64,000 nucleotides of DNA, from assembly GCA_964588335.1 (NCBI GenBank), contig CAZPOV010000003.1:62001-126000 (forward strand). The letters are read 5' to 3'. Position 1 is the first letter of the stretch. Each line of letters opens with the position of its first letter. The translations under genes and the position numbers were made by a program. This DNA is from JAGQZY01 sp964588335. Lineage in GTDB: Bacteria > Bdellovibrionota > Bdellovibrionia > Bdellovibrionales > JAGQZY01. Positions 26,593 through 35,453 of this stretch are shown piece by piece. The notes below the pieces were generated by a model that ran no database searches, was not told where the DNA came from, and saw only the letters and a list, made by a program, of their open reading frames with translations.

Positions 26593-27426
26593 ATGGCAAA
26601 AAAGAAGAAGAAAGCAGCAAAAAAGAAAACAGCCAAAAAGAAGACGGCAAAGAAGAAAACCGCCAAGAAAAAAGTCGCCAAAAAGAAGACGACAAAGAAA
26701 AAGGCGAGCAAGAAAACAGCCAAAAAGAAGACGGCAAAGAAGAAAACCGCCAAGAAAAAAGTCGCCAAAAAGAAGACGACAAAGAAAAAGGCGAGCAAGA
26801 AAACAGCCAAAAAGAAGACGGCCAGCAAGAAAGCGGCTGGTAAGAAAGCCGAGAAGAAAACAGCCAAAAAGATGACTCAAAAGGCCAGCGCCCCGGCCGC
26901 CAAGAAAGCCTCATCGAAAAAAGCAGCGAGTAAAACAGATGCGAAAGTCGAGGCCAACACCGAGGCTCCCAAAGAGGAAAAGAAAAGCAAATCGAAAGTG
27001 ACGAAAAAAGCCTCGTCAAAGCCGGCGCAAAAAATCAAAATTGAAAAAGATATCGTTCTGACTGATGCTGAAGGGCGGGTTCTGTGTCGAGTTCGTGATT
27101 GCGACCAGCCGGCCGTGGTTGAGTCCTATTGCCGCTATCACTACCTTCTGTATTGGAAAAAGATTCAGATCCGACGCAAGATTCTGTCTGAAGGAAAACT
27201 TGAAAAGTACATCGAGGAACTGACCTCACGTTACCCCAACAAATATTTGGATTTAATCAAACGGGATCTAAGCACTGAAGCCGATTTCTTGCACGCCATC
27301 CAAGAACTGGAGATCGACGAGTCCTCTGGCGAAGATGAGAACAGAGACTACGATGAAGAACGTAGTTTTATCGAAGAGGTCCGAGGTGTCAGTGATTCCT
27401 CCGATCGGGACGAGAATGAATACTAA
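26593..27426 (+). CDS. Lysine-rich (AKKKT)n protein with putative Cys/His zinc-binding C-domain
   Basis: 277 residues. Residues ~1-105 are almost wholly Ala/Lys/Thr/Ser repeats, resembling histone H1 C-terminal tails and bacterial Hc1/KAKKA DNA-binding tails. The DNA underneath is an exact 87-bp tandem duplication. Residues ~150-235 form a different module: 'GRVLCRVRDCDQPAVVESYC' followed by 'RYHYLLYW' (C-x4-C-x8+-C-x2-H, possible zinc site) and basic helices ('WKKIQIRRKILSEGKLEKY'). The end is acidic. I infer a nucleic-acid-binding or chromosome-associated protein. The strand is certain: opposite-strand frames are Phe/Leu-rich shadows of the repeats. Confidence 0.85.
   Translation: MAKKKKKAAKKKTAKKKTAKKKTAKKKVAKKKTTKKKASKKTAKKKTAKKKTAKKKVAKKKTTKKKASKKTAKKKTASKKAAGKKAEKKTAKKMTQKASAPAAKKASSKKAASKTDAKVEANTEAPKEEKKSKSKVTKKASSKPAQKIKIEKDIVLTDAEGRVLCRVRDCDQPAVVESYCRYHYLLYWKKIQIRRKILSEGKLEKYIEELTSRYPNKYLDLIKRDLSTEADFLHAIQELEIDESSGEDENRDYDEERSFIEEVRGVSDSSDRDENEY
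26623..26822 (+). repeat. Exact 87-bp tandem repeat (2.3 copies) inside the Lys-rich gene
   Basis: The block from about 26623 to 26709 repeats identically at 26710-26796 and then partially to 26822, with a constant 87-bp offset (29 codons, in frame). No base differs between the two full copies, even at third codon positions, which indicates a recent duplication or recombination-driven homogenisation rather than selection on the protein alone. Confidence 0.9.
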
Positions 27427-27673
27427 GTCCTTTTTAGGTTACTTTGCACTGAGCTTGATGTTGGGTGCCTGTGTGTCGGCAAAAGCGATCACAGGGCCTG
27501 ATGGTTCAGTGAACCACTTAATCAGCTGCCCCAGTATTGAGACCTGTTACAACAAAGCTCGACAGGTGTGTCGAGGCAACTACGACATTGTGAACACCAG
27601 TTCCGAGGTGTCAGGACTCAACGGTTCAACAAACTCGACCACTAAACTCTTAGTGAAGTGCCAAAGCAAATAA
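27416..27673 (+). CDS. Small lipoprotein overlapping the Lys-rich gene
   Basis: 85 residues from ATG 27416, which overlaps the end of the previous gene by 11 bp in another frame. The N-terminus is a lipoprotein signal ending LMLGAC-VSAK. The mature part has four cysteines in a compact pattern ('ISCPSIETCYNKARQVCRGN' then 'LVKCQSK'). It resembles a class of small Bdellovibrio-type lipoproteins with a C-x5-C-x6-C core. The function is unknown. The overlap implies translational coupling to the Lys-rich protein, though the two probably act in different compartments. Confidence 0.8.
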   Translation: MNTKSFLGYFALSLMLGACVSAKAITGPDGSVNHLISCPSIETCYNKARQVCRGNYDIVNTSSEVSGLNGSTNSTTKLLVKCQSK

Positions 27674-27797
27674 GACATTATTCCATTCAAGGTCTTCAAA
27701 AAGGTCTGGTAAATGGCTTTCGCTTCAAGGTCTAGTTCCTAGGAAATCCCGGGGAAAATCATTAAAAAATTAAGGATTTAACGCGATAATAGGGGCT

Positions 27798-30086
27798 ATG
27801 ACCTCGTTTAAAAATCTGTTTTCTAGTGACGCTGAGCCAACCAATGCCATGGGGCGATTTGGCCTATTTGAAGGGGTCTTCACCCCCTGTGTATTAACAA
27901 TCCTAGGCGTCATCATGTTTATGAGAACCGGGTTTGTGATTGGTCACACCGGTTTGTGGTTGGGTTTGACCATTCTGGGAATCTCTAAGCTTATAACCAC
28001 ATTGACCACTTTAAGTTTGTCGGCCATCTCCACCAACACTGAGGTGCGAGGTGGGGGTGTTTATTTTATGATTTCACGGGCCCTGGGGCCGGATTTCGGT
28101 GGAACCATCGGTATCACACTGTTTATCGCCCAGGCTGTGGGTGTGTCGTTTTATGTGATTGGTTTTACCGAGGCTTTGGTTGGATCGGTGGCGCCGTTTT
28201 TTCCATCGCTTGGCAATGAGTTGATCACTCCGGCTGAGGCATTGGGCGAAATGCGAATTCCTCAGGTTATTTCCAGTCTTGTTATTGGTGGTTTGTTTTA
28301 TCTGACCTTTAAAGGTGCCGATGTGGCCCTTAAAGTGCAAAACTACGTATTGGGTCTTTTATTGCTGTCGATCCTGTCTTTTATTGTTGGTGGTTTGGCT
28401 AATTTTAATCCCGAGACCTACGAGCTTGCAGCGACATCGGACTTTTCCGATGGCGTCAGTTTTTGGGTGGCGTTTGCTATTTTCTTTCCAGCTTGTACCG
28501 GCATTACGGCTGGTGCCAATATGTCCGGCGATTTAAAAAATCCAGAGAAATCGATTCCCATTGGAACCTTGATGGCCATTGCCTTTACGGCTGTTATTTA
28601 TGTGGTTCAGATGGTTCTGGTGGCTGGAGCTTCGCCGCGTGGTGATTTAAAAATAGATTCTTTTCTGGCTTTAAAATCCATGAGTCTGTTTTCGCCTTTG
28701 ATTTTATTGGGTGTGTTTGCCGCCACTTTGAGTTCAGCCCTTGGAAGTTTTTTAGGAGCGCCACGAATTCTGCAGGCGATGGGCCGTGATGGTTTAATGC
28801 GTGTTCTGACCTACTTTGCTAAAGGTGAGGGGGCGAGTGATGAGCCCAAGCGGGCCACGGTCCTCACTTTTGTGATCGCTTTTGTGATTATTTGGGCAGG
28901 TGATTTGAACGCTGTCGCTGAAATCATTTCCATGTTTTTCCTGATTGCCTATGGCACGATCAATTTGTCAGCCTTCGTCGAAAGTAAAGGTGGCAATCCC
29001 AGTTTTCGCCCTCAGTTTCGTCTTTTTCATTGGACCACAGCACTGGCCGGAGCGATTGGCTGTGGAGTGGCGATGATGAAGATCAATGACACCTACGCAC
29101 TGGTCGCGCTGGCACTGTCATCGGTGATTTATTTTTACTTAAAGAAAAAAGATATTGAAACCAATTATGGAGACGCCAAGCGTGGCTATATCTTTCGGGG
29201 TGTACGCAATGGGCTGCGTTTGTTAGAGGGGACCAAAGCTCATCCAAAGAACTGGCGACCGGTTCTCATCGCTATAACCGATGGCCTCAACAAGGGTCGG
29301 GACATGATGCGTGTTGGCTCTTGGATAGAAAGTCAGCGGGGTCTTTACACCATTCTGAATGTCGAGGAACGTCCCGGGGACAGTTACGAGGGCCGTTTGG
29401 CAATGGCCCACGAGCATTCAAAGAAAATTGCCAAGTTTTTAAAAGAGGAAAAAATTCAGGCTTTCTCTGAAAGTCTTCTCACTCATAATTTTCACGAAGG
29501 TCTCTTTGATTTTTTGCAAGCTCACTCAATCGGTGCTTTGAAGGCGAATACGATCATACTGGAAATTCCAGATACGAGCGATGAAAGGGAAATGTTTCGA
29601 TTCAATAAAACCTTAGAGATGGTGGGAACTTTCAATCTTAATTTGGTGGTTTTAAAAACCAGTGAAATTGATTTTTCGAAAAAGAGAAAGACCATTGATT
29701 TGTGGTGGAGAAATGAAAGCAACGGCAGTCTTATGGCCCTTTTTTCGTATTTGATGACTCTCAGTCAACCCTGGCAGGGGTCGAGAATTCGTCTTTTGCA
29801 AGCCATTCCACACGACGAGTCGGTTGAGGGGGCGCGGTCAAAGATGGCTGAAATCACGCGCCAGGCCCGTTTGGACGCTGATATCAAAATCATTCCCTAT
29901 AAAGAAGAGGCTTATCATGTGTTAAAAACCGCCTCGAGCATGGATGCCGATTTTGTTTTTATTGGAATGGGAGGCACCGACGGGCACGAGGCCCGAGAAT
30001 CCATTCAAAGTATGCTGCCTATTCTTGATGGCCTTCCGACCACAGCTCTGGTTTGGTCGAATGGCGAAGCCAATATATTTGTTTAG
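27798..30086 (+). CDS. Bacterial SLC12-like cation-chloride cotransporter / APC-superfamily transporter
   Basis: 762 residues. Residues ~15-450 hold 12 membrane helices with SLC12 signatures: 'GVFTPCVLTILGVIMFMRTG', 'STNTEVRGGGVYFMISRALG', 'AIFFPACTGITAGANMSGDL' and 'ALGSFLGAPRILQAMGRDG'. The C-terminal ~300 residues are cytoplasmic and alpha/beta ('RPVLIAITDGLNKGRDMMRV', 'SSMDADFVFIGMGGTDGHEA'), like the USP-type regulatory tail of prokaryotic relatives. The family carries Na/K-Cl or amino acids; the ions here cannot be predicted. An AGGGG site lies before the ATG. Confidence 0.9.
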   Translation: MTSFKNLFSSDAEPTNAMGRFGLFEGVFTPCVLTILGVIMFMRTGFVIGHTGLWLGLTILGISKLITTLTTLSLSAISTNTEVRGGGVYFMISRALGPDFGGTIGITLFIAQAVGVSFYVIGFTEALVGSVAPFFPSLGNELITPAEALGEMRIPQVISSLVIGGLFYLTFKGADVALKVQNYVLGLLLLSILSFIVGGLANFNPETYELAATSDFSDGVSFWVAFAIFFPACTGITAGANMSGDLKNPEKSIPIGTLMAIAFTAVIYVVQMVLVAGASPRGDLKIDSFLALKSMSLFSPLILLGVFAATLSSALGSFLGAPRILQAMGRDGLMRVLTYFAKGEGASDEPKRATVLTFVIAFVIIWAGDLNAVAEIISMFFLIAYGTINLSAFVESKGGNPSFRPQFRLFHWTTALAGAIGCGVAMMKINDTYALVALALSSVIYFYLKKKDIETNYGDAKRGYIFRGVRNGLRLLEGTKAHPKNWRPVLIAITDGLNKGRDMMRVGSWIESQRGLYTILNVEERPGDSYEGRLAMAHEHSKKIAKFLKEEKIQAFSESLLTHNFHEGLFDFLQAHSIGALKANTIILEIPDTSDEREMFRFNKTLEMVGTFNLNLVVLKTSEIDFSKKRKTIDLWWRNESNGSLMALFSYLMTLSQPWQGSRIRLLQAIPHDESVEGARSKMAEITRQARLDADIKIIPYKEEAYHVLKTASSMDADFVFIGMGGTDGHEARESIQSMLPILDGLPTTALVWSNGEANIFV

Positions 30087-30112
30087 AATCTCTGCTGTCA
30101 TGACCTGGTTGT

Positions 30113-30970
30113 CTAAGCTGCCATCCGACGTTTTTTCTCAGCACAGGCAATAATTGAAAACCGCAGATCGCCACACACAATCGGTATGATAAGTCCTCGT
30201 TTTTTTAGCAGATCCGAGTGGGCCTGTTGCCGAGGTAAAGTTTGAATCTGGTGCTTAAACTCGGAATTCTTTTTTCCCGACATTGAGTATTTCAATATAG
30301 AATGACCAAGAGCTTTTGCAACTGTGGCGCTGTCTTTTTTCTCACCCTTTGATGTTTTCTCAGCGATTTTTTCTAGGCAATCGTTTGAGAAAAGCATTGA
30401 AAAGGAATTGTGAATGCCGTCTTCATAAAAGCTCAGTTGAGTGACAAACTCGTAATCGAGATTAATATCAGGCGCCATGGCACGGGGACTTTCGACCTCA
30501 AACTGAGACTCATCGAAAAGAGTTGTGAAAAAGCTTCGACTGGATGCCAGGATATTATTCACCATGTCGGCAGCCAAGCGTTCACTGCCTCCGCCCAGTT
30601 TTAATTGATTGGTGACGACTTTCGTCAGCTCAGAATGTTTATATGGTTTTGTTACCAAATAAACAAAGCGATTTTCTGCAAGCACCTTTTCGTTAGGGTA
30701 GGAGGTCAACATGATAACCGGAGTGTCAGAGTTGAAAAGGTTTTGCCGGACGCTGGCGATAAAAGCATCGCCTTCTTTACGGGGCATCTTCATATCGGTG
30801 ATGATGCAATCAAACTTTTGATTTTTGACTTTAAAAGTGGCGTCAGAGCCATCGCAAGAGCCAACAATTTTAAGTTTATCCTCTCCAAATGTGAGATAGA
30901 GGAGCTCTTTCACAGAGTCAATAATATCAGGCTCATCATCGACTATTAAAATCCATTTGATCTTGTTCAT
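30113..30970 (-). CDS. Response regulator: REC domain with CheX-like C-domain
   Basis: 285 residues, overlapping the kinase stop by ATGA. Residues 1-130 are a REC domain with the acidic pair D11/D12, phospho-acceptor D59 ('CIITDMKMP'), 'MLTSYPN' and the conserved Lys in 'VTKPYK'. The C-terminal ~150 residues ('DMVNNILASSRSFFTTLFDE', 'LSFYEDGIHNSFSMLFSNDC') resemble the CheX/CheC-phosphatase-like fold seen in many Bdellovibrio regulators, so the output may act on proteins or dephosphorylate another regulator rather than bind DNA. The partner kinase is encoded immediately upstream. Confidence 0.85.
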   Translation of the reverse strand: MNKIKWILIVDDEPDIIDSVKELLYLTFGEDKLKIVGSCDGSDATFKVKNQKFDCIITDMKMPRKEGDAFIASVRQNLFNSDTPVIMLTSYPNEKVLAENRFVYLVTKPYKHSELTKVVTNQLKLGGGSERLAADMVNNILASSRSFFTTLFDESQFEVESPRAMAPDINLDYEFVTQLSFYEDGIHNSFSMLFSNDCLEKIAEKTSKGEKKDSATVAKALGHSILKYSMSGKKNSEFKHQIQTLPRQQAHSDLLKKRGLIIPIVCGDLRFSIIACAEKKRRMAA

Positions 30971-32853
30971 TGACGTTTTTCTCCGCTGATCTGTGATAAA
31001 ATTTGCTTCAACAGTTGCTTATCATTGGGGTTTAAGTTTTGAAACTCGACGCCAAAACCCTGTCCTTTGTTGCCTTCTTTTGAGTCCGAGACCCATTTCA
31101 CAACACCTTCTCCGTTGATGTGAATCGGTGAGTTCTCATGGATGAGGTTGAGTTGAAAATAAAGTTTGGTGTCCACATAGGGGCGCCCGTCGCTTTGTCT
31201 GACATACATTCCGCTTTCGGAGATATCAGCAAGGCCATGAATGGGCTTGTCTGTTCTCTTAAATTGATATTCGACTTTCTGGTCGGTTGAAAAATTTAAT
31301 CGCGCTTGTTTTCTTTGCTTTGGTTCGAAGCTTTCAATGTGTTTTAAAATGGTGTTCAGTGATATCGGTTTCTGTAACACCACTTCAGCGCCTTGGCTTA
31401 ACAAGTTGTCACCAGCGCCAGCGGATCCGGTAAAAAAGATCACACGGGGCGGATTCTTCATGAACATGTTGAGTGTTTGTAGAAGCTCTCGACCGTCCAT
31501 CACTGGCATTTTAACATCGGTGACCAAAACTTCGATATTCTGCTGTTTGATTACTGCTAAGGCTTGGTCGCCATTTTCGGCTTGAAACACAGTGTGACCG
31601 GCGCTTTGTAAGCCATAAACCAATGCTGAAACCAAATCCTTCTCGTCATCGACAATAAGAATATTGTAGGCAGCGACAGGTTTTGTGACAGGATGTTGGA
31701 TCGATTGTACATTTTTTGTGTCGACTTCAATTTGTAGCGTTTGCGTATGATCTATTTCTTGAAGACGCGGCAAAGACACTTCAAAACAGGCGCCTTGACT
31801 TTTTTCTCGGTAAGTTAAATCGCCTTTGTGGCGCTTTAAGATGGATCGGGAAATACTTAACCCCAAGCCGGTGCCTTCGTCGACACCTTTGGTTGTAAAA
31901 AAAGGTGTCATTATTTCATCTCGGATTTCTTTTGGAACTCCGGGCCCAGTGTCTGAAACTCGAACCAAGATTTTATTACCTTTAGCTAAAACTTGAACCA
32001 CAATTTTTTTTGTTTTGGCGTTTTTTACCGCAAAGAAGGCGTTCTCTAGAAGATTTATAAAAACTTGCATCAGTTGAGAAACGTTACATAATACCTGAGT
32101 GTCATCTTCAACTTCACTTTCGAACTCAAGTCCAGTGTCGGAGCTTTTAAACTTTTCATTACACAGACTGACAACCTCATTAAGGATGTTGAGAAGATTA
32201 TGATTTTGCAACTCTAAGCTGGTGTCGTTCTGTGAAAGCTTTTTCAGGGTTCCAATGATATTGGCGGCTCGAACGGTTGAGGCTAAGACCTTCTCGCAAA
32301 GCTGGGTGGCTTTTTCATCGGTTAGTTTTTTCTTCTCAATGAGCATTTGCATTTGTTCGACATAAGCATGGATGATGGCCAGGGGATTGTTAATCTCATG
32401 GGCAATACCAGCAGCCATTTCGGCGAGCGAGAAGAATTTGCTTGTCTGCACCATCTGTTGGTAGGCGCTTTCAAGTTCCATTTCCAAGGCGCGACGAGGT
32501 TCGGCGTTGATGATTGTTATCAGACGGAGATTAGTATTTGGCACCATCTTTAAGATCAGATTGACGTGGATCGGTTTGCCACTTTTTTTCACGAACCGAA
32601 CATTTTCTTCGGAGAGAAGTGTTTCATCATTGATCGGTACCAACTGAAAAAGATCAAGAACTCTCTTTTTCTCTTTCTCTAAAAAATAGGCTAAAAAATC
32701 ATCACCCACCATTTGGGATGAGGCATAATTACCTAAGGTCTGAAGTTCATTGTTGATTTTAACTATTTCTAAGGATTTTGAGTCAACCAGAGCGATGCCG
32801 ACTCCAACACTGTTAAAGACTTCTAAATTGTAGTCGCTGATTGCGTCTTCCAT
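30967..32853 (-). CDS. Hybrid histidine kinase: PAS-HisKA-HATPase-REC-PilZ
   Basis: 628 residues, no membrane helix, so probably cytoplasmic. PAS spans ~1-125. The dimerisation/phosphoacceptor domain has H152 in 'AAGIAHEINNPLA'. The ATPase (~255-365) shows 'LLENAFFAVKNA', 'DTGPGVPKEI' and 'GTGLGLSISRSI'. REC (~398-515) shows 'ILIVDDEKD', 'VLVTDVKMPVMDG' and 'VLQKP'. PilZ (~525-620) shows 'RTDKPIHGLADISESGMYVR' with a preceding basic segment. A PilZ on a soluble kinase suggests c-di-GMP feeds into phosphorelay output. It overlaps the response regulator by 4 bp, so they are a cognate pair. Confidence 0.93.
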   Translation of the reverse strand: MEDAISDYNLEVFNSVGVGIALVDSKSLEIVKINNELQTLGNYASSQMVGDDFLAYFLEKEKKRVLDLFQLVPINDETLLSEENVRFVKKSGKPIHVNLILKMVPNTNLRLITIINAEPRRALEMELESAYQQMVQTSKFFSLAEMAAGIAHEINNPLAIIHAYVEQMQMLIEKKKLTDEKATQLCEKVLASTVRAANIIGTLKKLSQNDTSLELQNHNLLNILNEVVSLCNEKFKSSDTGLEFESEVEDDTQVLCNVSQLMQVFINLLENAFFAVKNAKTKKIVVQVLAKGNKILVRVSDTGPGVPKEIRDEIMTPFFTTKGVDEGTGLGLSISRSILKRHKGDLTYREKSQGACFEVSLPRLQEIDHTQTLQIEVDTKNVQSIQHPVTKPVAAYNILIVDDEKDLVSALVYGLQSAGHTVFQAENGDQALAVIKQQNIEVLVTDVKMPVMDGRELLQTLNMFMKNPPRVIFFTGSAGAGDNLLSQGAEVVLQKPISLNTILKHIESFEPKQRKQARLNFSTDQKVEYQFKRTDKPIHGLADISESGMYVRQSDGRPYVDTKLYFQLNLIHENSPIHINGEGVVKWVSDSKEGNKGQGFGVEFQNLNPNDKQLLKQILSQISGEKRQ

Positions 32854-33099
32854 TTTTGTCCTCTACTCAGATGTACTCTTCCTTTATCGGCCTTTGGTCC
32901 CCAAAGTTAATAAAATAAGTAAGGATTCTCTTTTCGAGTCGGTCAAGGGCTGTTTTCCTGTGGATGGGAGACATTAAAATGAAACATTTGATTTGTTAAG
33001 GCTGTGATCATCAGTAGTCGAAGTATAAATTTGAGACAACTGGAGAGTGCCAGCAAGAGGCCGAGAAAAAATTCGAAAGTAGAAAGAGTTGGATTGATT

Positions 33100-33126
33100 T
33101 TCTGTCTATTAAACAGAAGGTTTTTT
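33100..33126 (+). terminator. Weak orphan hairpin plus T-run on the plus strand
   Basis: TTCTGT / ACAGAA (6 bp, 7-nt loop) then GG and six T residues on the plus strand, in the 277-bp gap between the kinase and the minus-strand gene ending at 33131. No plus-strand gene is upstream, so it would end a small RNA or antisense transcript if real. The stem is short; low confidence. Confidence 0.3.
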
Positions 33127-33130
33127 AAAT

Positions 33131-33565
33131 TTATTGGATTTCTTTTTTTAATTCATTTTCAATGATTATTTTGTCTTCTTCCGACCAATCAAGGGATTTA
33201 CCATCATTCATATCGTTTTCGATATTTTCCATCATTTCAATGATCATCATATCTTGCTGGGCCAAGTGCCGTTCTCCCGGTGTCTCTGCCAAATCTTTGT
33301 TTATCGGTTTTGGATCGACGGTGGTGTCGACGGACTTTAAATCCTCTCGCAGTTGTTCTTTAATGTGTTCGGGTAAGTCACTTTCGTCAATTTCGGCAAA
33401 CATAAGTGTGTCTTCGTCGCTGGAACTGCTATCAGTTGGCTGTCGTCGGGTTGGGCTCAAAGCTTCGACGGACCCCTCTGGCGAGACGTCGGGTTTTGAG
33501 TTTGGGGAAAAATGGAACATAATGATTAGTGTTAACAGTATAAAACTAACGAATGTTTTACTCAT
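33131..33565 (-). CDS. Small acidic exported or anchored protein of unknown function
   Basis: 144 residues: an N-terminal hydrophobic segment ('FVSFILLTLIIMFHFS') and a long, very acidic, low-complexity tail ('DSSSSDEDTLMFAEIDESDL', 'MENIENDMNDGKSLDWSEED'). It has no family I can recognise. Its start overlaps the stop of the 526-residue exported protein by 4 bp, so the pair is co-translated. The composition suggests a disordered periplasmic partner. The opposite-strand frame here is rejected on composition and overlap. Confidence 0.65.
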   Translation of the reverse strand: MSKTFVSFILLTLIIMFHFSPNSKPDVSPEGSVEALSPTRRQPTDSSSSDEDTLMFAEIDESDLPEHIKEQLREDLKSVDTTVDPKPINKDLAETPGERHLAQQDMMIIEMMENIENDMNDGKSLDWSEEDKIIIENELKKEIQ

Positions 33566-35142
33566 AGCAACCTCACTAAGTTTTTAACGCGGTTTTCTTG
33601 GTTTTTGTTTAATTGAACATTATTAAAAAAATCATCGAGGCTATTACTATTCAAAAGAACTCTGATGTCTTTTGGATTTAACCCCAATTGTTCGGCCAAT
33701 AGGGTCGGTGCACATTTTTCTACCAGCTGGCGTTGAGTCCATTTTTTCTTCAACCCTGTGTCGAGACAGCTGTAGGCCGCCTCAGCTGTTGGGTTGGGTG
33801 TGATCTTTAAAACGGCGTCAAGTCGACAAGTTTTTTGCCACCACAGGTTCTCCGGCCGATAAGGAAAAGAATTGTAATTGTAAATCAGATGATGTTTGTT
33901 GTAGCATCCTTTGTCAGACTGGACCGGGTCCCGAAAAAATGGAATCACCTCGACTTGGTTCACCAGCTGTGAACAGGCCCTTTGCTTGAGTACCACACCC
34001 AGTTGATCCTGCAGGCCATTATAAAATTGATGACAGTAGCGATCGATTTCGGAGTGATCAATCATTAGATTTTTGCTCAAGCCCTCTTTCATGGTAGCAA
34101 TCATCGGTTTTTTTAGGCTTGAAACCATGCGAACCTGTGACGAGATCCCCTGACTTCGGGCGATCTTTCTCCAAGTGTGCCCACTTTGTAATTCGTGATT
34201 GGATAATTTCACATATTTTTTAATTTCCTGGCTTAATTTTTTATTCAGATCTTTTCGAATATCTTCAATGATTCGATTTTTTAGTTTTTTAAATAAGAAG
34301 AAAACGATTTTGGTAAAAAGATTATTACCTTTGACACGGATTTTGTGAACTTTCACTCCTTTAAATTGAATGGGACTGATCCAAGGTTTGTGAATGTAAA
34401 ACTGCGGTTGCTGGACCGACTGGCTCAATGTCCATTTATTAATATCTTTTTCAAGTTTGCTTCGGTCGTAGCCAATCTTAGCTCCGCCGCACAGTTTGGT
34501 TGAACGATTCCAATAGGAACCAAGAGAGGCATCAATTTCGATTCGGGCCTTGGCTTTGACAAACCAAAATATTTTCTTCTCAGCATTCACGTTAATAGGG
34601 GAGAGGTGGGTTTGTAGTTTAAGTCCTGGGAGTTCACTACAGACATGGGTCCAAAGAGTGTGATTATAGGGTGCGTATTGGGTGTGAATATTGCGAAAAA
34701 GATTTCGTTTTTCGTTAACCAAAATGGTTTGTCGATAGTCGAGGACATCCAATTTATAAGCATGGTGCAAGGGGTCAAGCGAAGCTGAATAGCGAATCGG
34801 GTTTGCTAGTTTAACCCTGACACCGTTAATTTGATTGGTCGGTAAGTTTTTCATTTCTCCCTTTACAAGATTTTGTGTGTGTCCTCTGCTAAAAGCTTCG
34901 ACATTAAAATCACAGGAGAAGGTGCCACCGATTGTTGAATAAAAGGCTTTCTTTGCATTTTGACATTGCTGATTGTAGGTGGATAGAGCTTGTTCGAGGA
35001 GTTTGCCCTCTTGCTCAAGAAGTGCTTTGCGAGCCAAGTGATCAACATGACCAAAAGTCATACCTTGTTTGTATATGTAGGTTTTTGCTTGAGCTGAAGC
35101 TGAGACTAGCAAAAATATGACACATAAAGCCTGAAGTCTCAT
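33562..35142 (-). CDS. Large secreted protein of unknown function
   Basis: 526 residues with a signal peptide (MRLQALCVIFLLVSASAQA). The mature protein is Cys-containing, rich in basic and Asn/Gln residues, with a helical stretch ('NRIIEDIRKDLNKKLSQEIK') and several short motifs such as 'RSKLEKDINKWTLSQSVQQP'. Only the signal peptide and the paired Cys residues are clear. Neither a catalytic signature nor a known fold is obvious. It is translationally coupled to the acidic 144-residue protein, suggesting a basic/acidic pair that may bind each other in the envelope (inference). Confidence 0.75.
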   Translation of the reverse strand: MRLQALCVIFLLVSASAQAKTYIYKQGMTFGHVDHLARKALLEQEGKLLEQALSTYNQQCQNAKKAFYSTIGGTFSCDFNVEAFSRGHTQNLVKGEMKNLPTNQINGVRVKLANPIRYSASLDPLHHAYKLDVLDYRQTILVNEKRNLFRNIHTQYAPYNHTLWTHVCSELPGLKLQTHLSPINVNAEKKIFWFVKAKARIEIDASLGSYWNRSTKLCGGAKIGYDRSKLEKDINKWTLSQSVQQPQFYIHKPWISPIQFKGVKVHKIRVKGNNLFTKIVFFLFKKLKNRIIEDIRKDLNKKLSQEIKKYVKLSNHELQSGHTWRKIARSQGISSQVRMVSSLKKPMIATMKEGLSKNLMIDHSEIDRYCHQFYNGLQDQLGVVLKQRACSQLVNQVEVIPFFRDPVQSDKGCYNKHHLIYNYNSFPYRPENLWWQKTCRLDAVLKITPNPTAEAAYSCLDTGLKKKWTQRQLVEKCAPTLLAEQLGLNPKDIRVLLNSNSLDDFFNNVQLNKNQENRVKNLVRLL

Positions 35143-35453
35143 GTTGCCCCCTCATAATTTGCCACCCGAATATACTGAGAGTTTATCATTTCGAAACAAG
35201 GTCTGCTTTAAAAACAGTGGTTCGTCTCATATCGGGACAGATCAATGCAATAGATTCACTGTCACTGGCTATGGGCCGTTTATTCAAGGCAAAGTCTGCG
35301 ATGGTTTAATAGTTATGGTTTTTGGCTAAATCTTGCACAAACAATAGTTGGAAGCTCATTATTTTCGTTTTCAGAACAAAATGGGCTCGAAACAGGCCTC
35401 AGGACCTTAGTTTGGGATTTGACGGTCCGATAGATTCAGTAGGGAGGTGAGGT
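35143..35453. other. Divergent intergenic region upstream of the coiled-coil gene
   Basis: 311 bp between the divergent genes at 35142 (minus) and 35454 (plus). It carries both promoters and, at its right end, a strong GGAGGTGA ribosome site (35443-35450). A 62-codon plus-strand frame (35141-35329) is open but starts inside the opposite gene and lacks a ribosome site, so I do not call it. Confidence 0.5.

Noticed and set aside
26538..27019. Three overlapping minus-strand frames rich in Phe/Leu/Ser
   Set aside because: They are the reverse reading of the AKKKT repeats; composition is extreme and the plus-strand gene explains the region.
35141..35329. 62-codon plus-strand frame in the divergent region
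   Set aside because: It starts inside the opposite gene's start codon and has no ribosome site; likely chance.
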